64,000 nucleotides of DNA from an uncultured Sphingomonadaceae bacterium. GTDB taxonomy: Bacteria; Pseudomonadota; Alphaproteobacteria; Sphingomonadales; Sphingomonadaceae. A program made the position numbers and the translations under genes. Where the stretch lies: positions 104,346 to 168,345 of the forward strand of contig CANNFX010000004.1 in NCBI GenBank assembly GCA_947504025.1, in the 5' to 3' direction. The notes under the pieces are model-generated. The model did no database searches. It was not told the DNA's origin and saw nothing but the letters and a program-made list of their open reading frames with translations. Below are positions 1 to 7,808 of the stretch, piece by piece. Each line of letters opens with the position of its first letter. Position 1 is the first letter of the stretch.

Positions 1-48
1 ATTGGTGCGGCCGCGAATGCCGTCAGTGCCGAAATATTTACGCGCCAT
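1..48 (-). CDS. glmM: phosphoglucosamine mutase, N-terminal fragment (cut by window edge)
   Basis: Read on the minus strand from an ATG at 48, the first 16 codons give MARKYFGTDGIRGRTN, the highly conserved start of GlmM, which converts glucosamine-6-phosphate to glucosamine-1-phosphate for peptidoglycan and LPS precursor synthesis in the cytoplasm. An AGGGC ribosome-binding sequence lies just upstream of the ATG. Only this tip is visible; the active-site serine and the other domains lie beyond position 1. The match is short but the FGTDGIRG string is very characteristic. Confidence 0.85.
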   Translation of the reverse strand, partial: MARKYFGTDGIRGRTN

Positions 49-144
49 GGAAATGCCCTGTCATGCCATTCGTTTCGTAGATTGCCATGCCGCGTGTCGG
101 CGCTAATGTCACGCCAAAGTCCGGTATCGGGACTGAGGGGGCTT

Positions 145-1437
145 ATGATGGATGAGGTGAAGCAAGTAGATCGAGGGCTGGTGGCGTTGAAGCTGCCCGC
201 GGGCTGGACGCTTGCGGGTTTGTCGGCAGGCCTCACGCTCGGTCTGATATTGGCAGGCACAGCGGCCATGGAGCCGGTGCTTGCTGTCACTCAGCCTGTT
301 GGGAAGCTTTGGCTGCGCGCTTTGCAGATGACAATTATCCCCTTGGTTGCAGCGTTGTTGGTTATGGGCATTTCGCAAATGCTCGACACGGCACGAGCCG
401 GTCAGGCTGCGCGGCGTACTCTCGGCTGGATATTCGGCGTTCTGATTTTCAGTGGCATCGCTTCAGTGTTGGCCATGCCCGCCTTGCTAGATGCGTTCCC
501 TATCCCCGCTTCGGCAGTCGGCGTGCTTGGTGCAGAAGAAGTGGGTGAGCAGGCAGTGCCGCCCATCGGCGACTTTATAGCTTCGCTGGTTGCGCCCAAT
601 ATCATTGCTGCAGCGGCTGAGACAGCAATGCTGCCACTGGTGATCTTTTTCGTACTGTTTGCTGTCGCGATCTCGCGGATATCGGCAGGTCAACGCGAAA
701 TTCTGCTCGGTTTTTTCCATGCACTGGGCAATGCGATGTTGGTCATTATTGGCTGGGTGTTGTGGGTTGCGCCGGTTGGAGTATTCGCGCTAGCCATCGG
801 TGTCGCTGCACAAAGCGGGGGCGGGGCGATCGCTGCGCTGGGGCATTATATCCTTACGGTTTCGGCAATGGGCGGAATTGTCCTGGTTGCTGCCTATGTT
901 CTGGCTGCGTTCGCTGGCCGGCAGAACCCACTGAAGTTTGGCCGTGCTGTATTACCGGCGCAGGCCGTTGCGCTTTCAACCCAGAGCTCGCTTGCCAGCC
1001 TGCCTGCCATGCTAGACAGCGCACGGCGGCTTGGCCTGCGCGAAACTACTGCCGATTTCGTTCTCCCACTAGCCGTGGCGATTTTCCGCGCAACCAGTCC
1101 GGCGATGAACTTGGCTGTGGCGATCTATGTCGCCTATCTGACTGGCGTAGAGCTGACACCGCAAACTTTGGCTGTTGGTATTGCGGTCGCTTTGGTCATT
1201 AGCATCGGGTCAGTCAGCCTGCCGGGATCAATCAGTTTTGTCGTGTCGATTGGTCCTATCGCGCTTGCTATGGGCGTTCCGATCGAGGCACTTGCATTGC
1301 TCGTAGCTGTTGAAATGCTGCCAGATATCATGCGCACAGTCGCCAACGTGACGATGAATATCGCGGTGAGTAGCGCAGTCGATCAAAGCGGTGGAACACA
1401 GGAAGCAGAAAAAATTACGCCTGACATGCAGCTCTAA
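145..1437 (+). CDS. dicarboxylate/amino acid:cation symporter (SDF family)
   Basis: A 430-residue inner membrane protein with about eight hydrophobic segments. It carries the serine-rich re-entrant loop typical of the sodium:dicarboxylate/glutamate symporter family, seen as STQSSLASLPAM at about residues 278-289. A Gly/Pro-containing stretch (SVSLPGS) follows in the C-terminal transport core. Family members import glutamate, aspartate or C4-dicarboxylates with H+ or Na+; the substrate cannot be told from sequence here. I chose ATG 145 because GAGGGGG ends five bases before it; an upstream in-frame ATG at 82 would add 21 residues without a visible ribosome site. The gene stands alone, 58 bases ahead of the superoxide dismutase. 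Confidence 0.85.
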   Translation: MMDEVKQVDRGLVALKLPAGWTLAGLSAGLTLGLILAGTAAMEPVLAVTQPVGKLWLRALQMTIIPLVAALLVMGISQMLDTARAGQAARRTLGWIFGVLIFSGIASVLAMPALLDAFPIPASAVGVLGAEEVGEQAVPPIGDFIASLVAPNIIAAAAETAMLPLVIFFVLFAVAISRISAGQREILLGFFHALGNAMLVIIGWVLWVAPVGVFALAIGVAAQSGGGAIAALGHYILTVSAMGGIVLVAAYVLAAFAGRQNPLKFGRAVLPAQAVALSTQSSLASLPAMLDSARRLGLRETTADFVLPLAVAIFRATSPAMNLAVAIYVAYLTGVELTPQTLAVGIAVALVISIGSVSLPGSISFVVSIGPIALAMGVPIEALALLVAVEMLPDIMRTVANVTMNIAVSSAVDQSGGTQEAEKITPDMQL

Positions 1438-1495
1438 ATCTGTAGAAGCACTATAGACTGTAACCGTCCCACCCAATTCAACTTACGGAGTTCTC

Positions 1496-2107
1496 ATGTC
1501 CTTCAAACTGATCGACCTGCCCTATGCCGATGACGCACTCGCGCCGGCGATTTCTGCCGAAACGCTATCGTTCCACCATGGCAAGCATCACAACGCTTAT
1601 ATTACTAAAACCAATGACGCGATTGCTGGCACAGATAATGTCGACAAGTCACTTGAAGAAGTTATCGTCGCGTCGCGCGGCAGCAACCAAGGCCTCTTCA
1701 ACAATGCCGCACAAAGTTGGAACCACGGGTTCTACTGGCACTCCCTCTCGGGCGACGCACAAACCCCATCAGGCGACCTTGCAACGAAAATTGACGAAGC
1801 CTTCGGTTCGCTTGATGGTCTCAAAGAAGCGTTGGCCAATAAAGGTGTCGGTCACTTCGCATCAGGCTGGGTCTGGCTTGCGGAGAAGGATGGCAAGCTG
1901 TCTCTTGAAGAAACACATGATGGTGACACGCTGGCTGACAGCGGATTCAACCCGCTGCTGACGATCGATGTGTGGGAGCATGCTTACTACCTCGATCACC
2001 AAAATGCTCGTCCGGCTTATCTTAAGGCCGTGATCGACAACAACATCAACTGGGCATTCGCGGCAGAAAATCTCGCCCGTGGTTCAGCTTGGGCTTATCC
2101 CGCTTAG
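1496..2107 (+). CDS. sodB: iron superoxide dismutase
   Basis: A 203-residue cytosolic enzyme of usual length that dismutates superoxide to hydrogen peroxide and oxygen. The four metal ligands are visible as His27 (in SFHHGKHHNAY), His77 (in AAQSWNHGFYW), Asp158 and His162 (in DVWEHAYYLDH). Gln73 in the AAQ-WNH motif is the residue position that marks the iron rather than manganese type. There is no signal peptide. ACGGAG precedes the ATG. The gene is followed directly by a strong hairpin terminator and converges on the PerM-like gene. Confidence 0.96.
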   Translation: MSFKLIDLPYADDALAPAISAETLSFHHGKHHNAYITKTNDAIAGTDNVDKSLEEVIVASRGSNQGLFNNAAQSWNHGFYWHSLSGDAQTPSGDLATKIDEAFGSLDGLKEALANKGVGHFASGWVWLAEKDGKLSLEETHDGDTLADSGFNPLLTIDVWEHAYYLDHQNARPAYLKAVIDNNINWAFAAENLARGSAWAYPA

Positions 2108-2132
2108 TAAGCTCGGATAAAGACTGTGAACG

Positions 2133-2168
2133 GCCCGCCCTGCAAATTGTAGGGCGGGCTTTTCTTTT
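2133..2168 (+). terminator. intrinsic terminator of sodB
   Basis: A perfect 9-bp GC-rich stem, GCCCGCCCT at 2133-2141 pairing with AGGGCGGGC at 2151-2159, closes a nine-base loop and runs into TTTTCTTTT. It sits 26 bases after the sodB stop and just before the stop of the convergent gene, so it may serve both. Confidence 0.9.
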
Positions 2169-2171
2169 GGT

Positions 2172-3344
2172 TTATTCGTCAGATGATGGCGCGGCTCGTT
2201 CGCCCATTTCCATCAAGCTCTTGGCCCAAAGTGGCTCGCCAAAGATGAACCCGATGAGGTTCGGCCTGCCAACGTGGTCGAAGAAGGCTGTTAGTGTCAG
2301 TAGAATGGGTACCGATAGCAGTGCGCCTGCCACGCCCCAAATCCATGAAAAGTAACTCAGTGCTAGCAGGATTAGCACGGGGTTCATGGTGAAGCGCGCG
2401 CCAAGAATGGATGGCGTAACCACATTCGATTCGACGGTATGTAAGCCCAGATAGGCCGCCGCTGGAACAAGTCCGAGCAGAACCGTTTCCGAAGTTCCGA
2501 TACCAAACAAGGTGAGCAGGGCGATCATTGCCAATGGGCCGATATAAGGCAGGAAGTTGAGGATCATTGCCAGGCCGCCCCACATCACCGGTGCGTCCAC
2601 ACCGAGTAACCATGCTCCGGTAGCAACAATTACACCGACGCCCGCATTGATGAGGCCAACGGTGAAGATATAGGCTGCGACGCGATCCTGTATCTCACGC
2701 ATCACTCTGGCCGCTTTCACACTGGTGCCGAAGTCAGAACGGCCCAGTAACAGCTTGCGGCGAAGGCGCACGCGGGATTCGATCATGAAGAAGGTCATGA
2801 GGAAGGTCAGCAGGGTCTCCAGCACGATACTAGGTGTTGCGAATGCCAGTTGCTCGATTACCGATGGAGTTGCCACGATCACTTCTTGTGTGCCTGTTTG
2901 ACCGAGGCTGCGGGCGAGTTGATCGTTCAGATCGGCGATCCAGATAAGTTCATCACGTAGCTGCGAAAAACGCTCTCCGACACGCGTAGCCATAGCCGGG
3001 AGCTCGTCGAACAATGTGACGGCAGGCTGCATGATCAACGCCAAGGCCAGTATTAGGATTGCAAAGAAACTGGCGAGCGCGACGAGTGAGGCAAGGACAT
3101 TTGGTAAGCCCCATTCCGAAAGCTTGTCAGCCAAGGGTGACAGCACAACGGTGAGGATCAGTGCAGCGACGAGAGGCAGAAATACAACCGACCCGATGGA
3201 AAGGACAAACGGCAGTGCCAGAAATAGCCCTGCGCCGAGCAACAGAACTAGCGCGGAAATCAGCCGTAACTCTTGCTCGGCAAAGGCGGCGCGGCGGCTT
3301 CCTGAAGGCTTTGGTGCCATATCGCTGTCTGGAAGCTCGCTCAT
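2172..3344 (-). CDS. AI-2E / PerM family membrane transporter
   Basis: A 390-residue protein with paired N-terminal membrane segments (roughly residues 25-75), a soluble middle part, and a long hydrophobic C-terminal half. The C-terminal part holds the sequence LNFLPYIGPL, matching the conserved PxxGP-type motif of the AI-2E exporter/PerM (YdiK, YhhT) family. Family members are proposed permeases for autoinducer-2, sodium or other small solutes; the substrate is unknown here. I prefer ATG 3344 over the TTG three codons earlier at 3353. The polar C-terminus ends in acidic residues. It stands downstream of ecfG on the same strand with a 91-base gap, so read-through from the stress operon is possible but not shown. 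Confidence 0.8.
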   Translation of the reverse strand: MSELPDSDMAPKPSGSRRAAFAEQELRLISALVLLLGAGLFLALPFVLSIGSVVFLPLVAALILTVVLSPLADKLSEWGLPNVLASLVALASFFAILILALALIMQPAVTLFDELPAMATRVGERFSQLRDELIWIADLNDQLARSLGQTGTQEVIVATPSVIEQLAFATPSIVLETLLTFLMTFFMIESRVRLRRKLLLGRSDFGTSVKAARVMREIQDRVAAYIFTVGLINAGVGVIVATGAWLLGVDAPVMWGGLAMILNFLPYIGPLAMIALLTLFGIGTSETVLLGLVPAAAYLGLHTVESNVVTPSILGARFTMNPVLILLALSYFSWIWGVAGALLSVPILLTLTAFFDHVGRPNLIGFIFGEPLWAKSLMEMGERAAPSSDE

Positions 3345-3435
3345 GGGTGACAATTGGCGGGGTTAGCACCTGCTGGCAAGCGCAAGCCCGCGCAGTTACA
3401 GATATTGTAATTCTCAGTCATGCAGGGCAGTTTGA

Positions 3436-4059
3436 TCAACTCCCGGCGACACCGCTACCGTCTGCCACCTCGTCCAATTCTTCCAGGATCGCGCGGTGTG
3501 CAGATGCGTCGCTCATTGATCGTTGCGGAATGTCGCCATCTTGCAACATGCCGGTCAATGCTGCGCGTGCGCGGCCGACTCTGCTTTTGATTGTGCCGAC
3601 AGCACAACCACAAATATTGGCAGCTTCTTCGTATGAAAATCCGCCAGCACCAACCAACAGCAAAGCTTCGCGGCGTTCGGGCGGCAGTGTCAGTAAAGCG
3701 CGGTGCATATCTGACAGGTGTAATGGTTCTTCCTGCCCAGCGGGAGCAGTAAGGATACGTTCGGCCACGCCTTCATCATATTCGCCGCGGAAACGGTTCC
3801 GGCGCATGTCAGTGAGATATGCGTTGCGCAGGATAACGAAGGTCCATGCGCGCATACTGGTGCCCGGCTCAAACCGGTCCTGTGCGGCCCAGGCTTTCAT
3901 CATAGCCTCCTGGACCAGATCATCAGCCATGTCCGGCCTCCCGCAAAGACCGCGGGCAAATGCACGCAAATGCGGCGTAACCTCGGTCAGCTCACGTTTG
4001 AATGCGGCTTTCTCGGTTGCGGTCCGGACTGGGCGTTCTTTCGCCTCTGACTTGCTCAT
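3436..4059 (-). CDS. ecfG: EcfG-type extracytoplasmic function sigma factor
   Basis: A 207-residue sigma-70 family protein with region 2 at about residues 25-95 (LVQEAMMKAWAAQDRF and an RAWTFVILRNAYLTDMRR helix) and region 4 at about 118-170 (LTLPPERREALLLVGAGGFSYEEAA then GTIKSRVGRAR). Its place directly after nepR, with the two genes sharing ATGA, and its nearness to phyR identify it as the general stress response sigma factor, which directs RNA polymerase to GGAAC/CGTT promoters. In the known circuit it is held by NepR and released when phosphorylated PhyR binds NepR. The C-terminal tail of about 35 residues is variable. The gene is probably self-activated through the promoter at 4335-4359. 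Confidence 0.95.
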   Translation of the reverse strand: MSKSEAKERPVRTATEKAAFKRELTEVTPHLRAFARGLCGRPDMADDLVQEAMMKAWAAQDRFEPGTSMRAWTFVILRNAYLTDMRRNRFRGEYDEGVAERILTAPAGQEEPLHLSDMHRALLTLPPERREALLLVGAGGFSYEEAANICGCAVGTIKSRVGRARAALTGMLQDGDIPQRSMSDASAHRAILEELDEVADGSGVAGS

Positions 4060-4235
4060 GCGTTAGTGTCATCCAGTTTGGACAACAGATCCTTGAAGCT
4101 ATCGGGAAGCGGCTCTTCTACCACTTGATCGTACAATTGGCGAAGACCGTTTGCCCAATCAGGCTGTGTTGCTGGCTTCTTCTCGTGCTGGGCTGCCGCA
4201 TTGTGTTTCGCAACGCCTTGTTCGTCGTTTGCCAT
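4056..4235 (-). CDS. nepR: NepR anti-sigma factor
   Basis: A 59-residue protein. A polar N-terminus of about 25 residues is followed by GLRQLYDQVVEEPLPDSF and KDLLSKLD, the conserved NepR core that forms two helices clamping either EcfG or the sigma-like domain of PhyR. GGAAG lies upstream of the ATG at 4235. The stop overlaps the ecfG start (ATGA at 4059-4056), which points to translational coupling that keeps the sigma and anti-sigma levels balanced. The length agrees with known NepR proteins. Confidence 0.94.
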   Translation of the reverse strand: MANDEQGVAKHNAAAQHEKKPATQPDWANGLRQLYDQVVEEPLPDSFKDLLSKLDDTNA

Positions 4236-4332
4236 AGCAATGCTTCCGCCAGCCCTTTCGGATGATCACCCATATCTGTCTGCAGAGCGCCACAGAATTG
4301 AACAGGTAAATTTATTTCAGTTTATAGAAAGC

Positions 4333-4357
4333 GGAACGAAAGTGCCGCGGTTCGGTT
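4333..4357 (+). promoter_or_regulatory. EcfG-like promoter for the stress sensor kinase
   Basis: On the plus strand GGAAC (4333-4337), 16 bases, then GGTT (4354-4357): one mismatch to the CGTT -10 element. It is the mirror image of the nepR promoter, because the segment is nearly palindromic, and it would drive the kinase gene starting at 4441. Confidence 0.55.
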
Positions 4358-4359
4358 CC
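4335..4359 (-). promoter_or_regulatory. EcfG-type promoter for nepR-ecfG
   Basis: On the minus strand GGAAC (4359-4355) is followed after exactly 16 bases by CGTT (4338-4335), the accepted EcfG -35/-10 pattern. It lies 100 bases upstream of the nepR start, consistent with positive autoregulation. It overlaps the plus-strand promoter for the kinase. Confidence 0.82.
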
Positions 4360-4440
4360 CTGTTTTAGGGCCTTGATTACATTCTTAGAGTTAATTGCTG
4401 ACATTTGGCCTTTACCAGCAAGTGTAAATCGAGGGCAAAT

Positions 4441-6120
4441 TTGGAAAATTCGCCGAAATCGCGGAAATGGTCCCGGCGCTGGCTGGGGGAATATCCGCGT
4501 GCGGTACCACTGACGATTTTCATTCTAGTCGCTTGTATTACTGTGCTCAGTGTCTTGGCCATTGAACGCGGCGAGCATCAGCGAGATCATGCGCAGTTGC
4601 GCCAGACCGGCCAATCGGTCGCCTATGCGCTGGAGCGCCGGGCCGCGGAAAGCTCTTCTTATCTACGAGCTGGAGCGGCTTTATTTGCAACTGTCGATGA
4701 CGTGCCCAGTGACACCTTCCGACGGTTTATCGATCAGCTGCGGCTTGATCACAACTATCGCGGAACCGATGGGATCGGCTGGGCCCCGCGCGTCTCGGCG
4801 GATGAAATCGATGCATTCGAACGCGCCGTTGAGCCGCAAGTCGGCGTGAAGCTCGATGTCTATCCCGAGCCTTCGCCCGATACGGCGTTTGTAGTGCCGG
4901 TTACATATCTTCAGCCGGAGTCGGTGCGGAACGGCCGAGCGCTGGGCTTTGATATGTATTCGGAGCCGGTTCGCCGCGCGGCTATGGACGAAGCCGCGCG
5001 TACTGCGCGACCAACAGCTAGTGGCAGAGTGGTCCTGAAACAGGAGGGGGCCATCAGCGCCCCGGGTTTTCTGATCTATATGCCGGTCTTCAGGGCGGGC
5101 TCTGCCGGACGTGTGTTGAATGGGTTTATCTATAGTCCGTTCAACGCCAAGGATTTTCTGGCTGGTGTCGTTCAATTGGAAGGACGCGGAAACATTGGCA
5201 TTCGTCTGTTTGATCGGCAAATCGCTGCTGCTCAACAGTTGGCGGGTACGCCGCTGTCAGGCACGAGCCGGTTAAAATTGGTAGAAGAAGTATCGATCGC
5301 AAACCGACAATTATTGCTGGAAGTGGAGTCGGCGCGAGGCCGAAGCCTTTCCGCGCTTTCCATGGCAACTCTGCTGTTCGGACTGCTTGTCGCAAGCCTA
5401 ATGATGGCTATGGCGCGGATACTAACCCGTCAGGCGAAGGAAGATGCAGCGACGCTTAACTGGTTTCAGGAGCAGGCATCGATCCGCACCTCGCTCACGC
5501 GCGAACTTAACCACAGGGTCAAGAACACACTGGCTAACGTGCTGTCGATCGTTTCACTAACGCGCCGCCGATCCAACAATTTGGAGGACTTTGCTGAAGC
5601 GCTTGATGGCCGGATTCGAGCACTTTCGGCGACACACGATCTGCTCACCCAATCCGAATGGGGTACCACTCTAATCAGTGCTGTGGTGGAAGCGGAGTTG
5701 GCACCATATATTCGCAATGCAGAACAGGCGCTTAAGCTTGAAGGGCCAGCTGTTGAACTTGCTCCAAACGACGCGCTGTCACTAGGGCTTGCACTGCACG
5801 AATTGGCGACGAATGCATCCAAATTTGGCGCTTTGAGTGAACCTGGCGGGGTCGTGAAAGTACACTGGAGGCTTGTGAAAGAAGGTCTTGCGCGGATCGA
5901 ATGGACTGAAAGTGGAGGTCCGCCGGTGTCTGAAAAGCGCGGTCGCGGTTTTGGAACCGAATTGATTGAAAAAATCGTCGCGCATGAACTCAGAAATCCG
6001 ATTGATCTGCGTTTCGAACCGGGCGGTGTGGAGTGTAGTTTATTGGTTCCTGTTCGCGAACCAACAGAGTTTGCGATGCGCGCTACGCGCCGTTTCGATC
6101 GGACTGCCGGTTCCGAATAG
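4441..6120 (+). CDS. CHASE-domain HWE-family sensor histidine kinase of the GSR locus
   Basis: A 559-residue membrane sensor. One transmembrane helix near residues 20-40 is followed by a periplasmic CHASE domain (about 65-260) and a second helix near 300-325. The cytoplasmic part has the HisKA_2/HWE dimerisation motif ELNHRVKNTLANV with phospho-acceptor His358, and an ATPase domain holding W488-T-E490, the WxE signature of the HWE family. I chose the TTG at 4441 because GAGGG ends five bases before it; a TTG at 4405 would add 12 residues. Its position between nepR and phyR and its shared promoter make it the likely kinase for PhyR, as PhyK/PakF are elsewhere. The ligand of the CHASE domain is unknown. 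Confidence 0.9.
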   Translation: MENSPKSRKWSRRWLGEYPRAVPLTIFILVACITVLSVLAIERGEHQRDHAQLRQTGQSVAYALERRAAESSSYLRAGAALFATVDDVPSDTFRRFIDQLRLDHNYRGTDGIGWAPRVSADEIDAFERAVEPQVGVKLDVYPEPSPDTAFVVPVTYLQPESVRNGRALGFDMYSEPVRRAAMDEAARTARPTASGRVVLKQEGAISAPGFLIYMPVFRAGSAGRVLNGFIYSPFNAKDFLAGVVQLEGRGNIGIRLFDRQIAAAQQLAGTPLSGTSRLKLVEEVSIANRQLLLEVESARGRSLSALSMATLLFGLLVASLMMAMARILTRQAKEDAATLNWFQEQASIRTSLTRELNHRVKNTLANVLSIVSLTRRRSNNLEDFAEALDGRIRALSATHDLLTQSEWGTTLISAVVEAELAPYIRNAEQALKLEGPAVELAPNDALSLGLALHELATNASKFGALSEPGGVVKVHWRLVKEGLARIEWTESGGPPVSEKRGRGFGTELIEKIVAHELRNPIDLRFEPGGVECSLLVPVREPTEFAMRATRRFDRTAGSE

Positions 6121-6156
6121 GGCGTTCCGTTGTTATGACTTCAGTTGAATTCGTGA

Positions 6157-6954
6157 TCAGCTCATTGGCTTGCTTGTTCTGAAGAACAGCGCTTGGCTTA
6201 TAGCTGCGCGAACTGTCTTTTCCTGAAACGGTTTGGTGACGAGATAGGTTGGTTCTGGCCGATCGCCGGTAAGTAGGCGCTCGGGGTAAGCGGTGATGAA
6301 GATTACCGGCATAGTGTCTATCGCGAGAATATCATCGGCTGCGTCGAGGCCTGAACTGCCGTCGGCAAGTTGAATGTCCGCGAGCACAAGGCCGGGTGTG
6401 TTTTCTGCAGCAATCTGCTGTGCCTGAGCGCGCGTTGCCGCTGTCCCACAGATGTCATGGCCGAGCGAGCGGACGAGATCTTCCAACTGCATCGAAATTA
6501 ACGGCTCATCTTCAATGATCAGCACACTGGTCGAAGATTCACGGTCGATTTCCTCCACTGCTTTCTGGACCAAGTTGGTAACCTGACTTTCATCCAAATC
6601 CATGATCCGGGCTGCATCACCTGGGCTGAACCCCTCCAATGTTGTTAGGAGAAGAGCTTGACGGTTTAGCGGGGTTATGGATTTCAACCGGTCGGTCGCG
6701 GCCGCTTCATGACTGCCGGGAATTTCAGCCGGTTTGTCAGCGGTTTCAAGACAAGCATTGGCCCAGATTTCGTTGAAGGCTTTGTACAGCGCAACGCGAC
6801 CATCCTCGAGCGCTGATTTCAGCATTTCGTCTGCCAACGCTGCTTCCAATGTTGCCTGTACAAACGCGTCGCCGATGGCTTGTGAACCAGTCAGTGCGCG
6901 CGCATAACGGCGCAAATAAGGTAGGTTGGAGGCAACTTGATCCCCAATGGACAT
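6157..6954 (-). CDS. phyR: PhyR anti-anti-sigma response regulator
   Basis: A 265-residue fusion of an EcfG-like sigma domain (residues 1-130, with a region-4-like helix pair around 95-135) and a receiver domain (143-260). Receiver residues are visible: acidic pocket E148-D149, phospho-acceptor Asp193 in LADIQLADG, Thr221 in the FITAYPERL stretch (the FATGUY-type motif), and Lys241 in TKPF. In the known partner-switching circuit, phosphorylation exposes the sigma-like domain, which takes NepR away from EcfG. The gene converges on the kinase with a 36-base gap and has its own EcfG promoter upstream. The length is normal for PhyR. Confidence 0.96.
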   Translation of the reverse strand: MSIGDQVASNLPYLRRYARALTGSQAIGDAFVQATLEAALADEMLKSALEDGRVALYKAFNEIWANACLETADKPAEIPGSHEAAATDRLKSITPLNRQALLLTTLEGFSPGDAARIMDLDESQVTNLVQKAVEEIDRESSTSVLIIEDEPLISMQLEDLVRSLGHDICGTAATRAQAQQIAAENTPGLVLADIQLADGSSGLDAADDILAIDTMPVIFITAYPERLLTGDRPEPTYLVTKPFQEKTVRAAISQALFFRTSKPMS

Positions 6955-7011
6955 GCAATTTCCCTTCCCGGGTTTTCGGCCGTGATCCCGACCTTGAGTT
7001 CGCGCGCTTAA

Positions 7012-7036
7012 AACGAGTGGTAGTCAGCTTGGTTCC
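7012..7036 (-). promoter_or_regulatory. EcfG-type promoter for phyR
   Basis: On the minus strand GGAAC (7036-7032), a 16-base spacer, then CGTT (7015-7012), a perfect match with the same spacing as at nepR-ecfG. It lies about 58 bases upstream of the phyR ATG, so phyR is probably induced by the stress sigma factor. Confidence 0.85.
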
Positions 7037-7091
7037 GATATCAAAACCTAGCCTAATTTACAGAGACGTCTCAACTTTTTCTGGATATTCG

Positions 7092-7116
7092 GGAACTCTG
7101 CGTATTGCACAGCATT
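7092..7116 (+). promoter_or_regulatory. possible EcfG-like promoter for a small RNA
   Basis: Plus strand: GGAAC (7092-7096), 16 bases, then CATT (7113-7116). The -35 and the spacing are perfect, with one mismatch in the -10 element. It points toward the C-rich stretch and terminator described next. Weak when taken alone. Confidence 0.35.
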
Positions 7117-7121
7117 TATTG

Positions 7122-7208
7122 GACATCATCGTCGAGCCCCCTCCCGTTAAATCGGCGATGACAATACCCCGAAAGGCCTCCGCTCCCCCGAGCGGGGGCC
7201 GTTTTTTT
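7122..7208 (+). ncRNA. candidate C-rich stress-response small RNA
   Basis: About 87 nucleotides of plus-strand intergenic DNA between phyR and a receiver gene, both on the minus strand. It has no plausible coding frame but ends in a very strong intrinsic terminator, which would have no purpose unless something is transcribed on this strand. The body contains the unpaired-looking C-rich run AGCCCCCTCCC (7135-7145), which resembles anti-Shine-Dalgarno loops of alphaproteobacterial sRNAs and the C-rich loop of Caulobacter GsrN, a stress sRNA under the GSR sigma factor. The 5' end is inferred from the EcfG-like promoter and is uncertain by several bases. Confidence 0.5.
7175..7208 (+). terminator. 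strong intrinsic terminator in the phyR upstream region
   Basis: An 11-bp stem, GGCCTCCGCTC (7175-7185) with GAGCGGGGGCC (7190-7200) including one G-U pair, closed by a CCCC loop and followed by G and seven T. The T run lies only on the plus-strand side, so it acts on plus-strand transcription, where no protein gene is present. Confidence 0.85.
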
Positions 7209-7243
7209 GATCTGTTACGTGAATAGCCAAGCCCGGTGGGAAT

Positions 7244-7684
7244 TTAGCCATTGGGCTTGCGCAGGCGACCGAATAGGCCCTTGCGTTGGCCGCTGTGCAG
7301 GGCTTCGATGAGGCGGGCTGGATCATAGGGTTTTTCAAAAACCATCCCCAATGTGGCAACATGGGCAGGGATTTCCTGCGGTGCACCGGTAGAAAAAACG
7401 ATCCGAGGCGGTCGCGGGCCGAGCATTTTTGCTAGCTCTGCCATTGCCCAACCGTTCTTGCTGTCGGCAATATGCACATCGAGGACGATGATGTCGGGGC
7501 GAGTGCTTTGCATGTCAGCAAGGGCTTGATCTGCACGAGCAAAAATCACGACTTCGCGCGCGCCGCCTCCCAGCAGCGCTTCTTCAAGTGACAATGCCAA
7601 TACCGCGTCATCTTCGAGCACGAGTATACGGCCCAACGAGGCCTGAGCCATTCTCTGTGCGTCGCCTCGAGCTTTTTGTGCCAT
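7244..7684 (-). CDS. stand-alone response regulator receiver protein
   Basis: A 146-residue protein made of one CheY-like receiver domain. The acidic pair sits in ILVLEDDAVLALSLEEALL, the phospho-acceptor aspartate is in DIIVLDVHIADSKNG, the Ser/Thr of the fourth strand is in IVFSTGA, and the conserved lysine is in FEKPYDP. There is no output domain; the C-terminus is a short basic tail. Such single-domain regulators often act in phosphorelays, and several are known to modulate PhyR-kinase phosphorylation in sphingomonads. The closeness to the GSR locus suggests, but does not prove, that role. A second possible start is ATG 7651. Confidence 0.85.
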   Translation of the reverse strand: MAQKARGDAQRMAQASLGRILVLEDDAVLALSLEEALLGGGAREVVIFARADQALADMQSTRPDIIVLDVHIADSKNGWAMAELAKMLGPRPPRIVFSTGAPQEIPAHVATLGMVFEKPYDPARLIEALHSGQRKGLFGRLRKPNG

Positions 7685-7808
7685 AGCCTTGTCGCCCGTT
7701 GGTGCTGGATTCCATTGCGAACACCTCTTCGGCTTCGCTGCAAAACCAATGGAGGGGTGGACCTATAGTTCCCGTACAGGAGCCACTTCACAATATCTGC
7801 CCGATTGC

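Noticed and set aside
2471..2494. GGAAC followed by CGTT at 15 bases, resembling an EcfG promoter
   Set aside because: Spacing differs from the sites in the GSR locus, it lies inside the AI-2E gene on the opposite strand and no gene follows.
3161..4066. 301-codon plus-strand frame opposite ecfG
   Set aside because: The minus strand encodes a clear sigma factor; this frame is Arg/Ser/Ala-rich and is a shadow.
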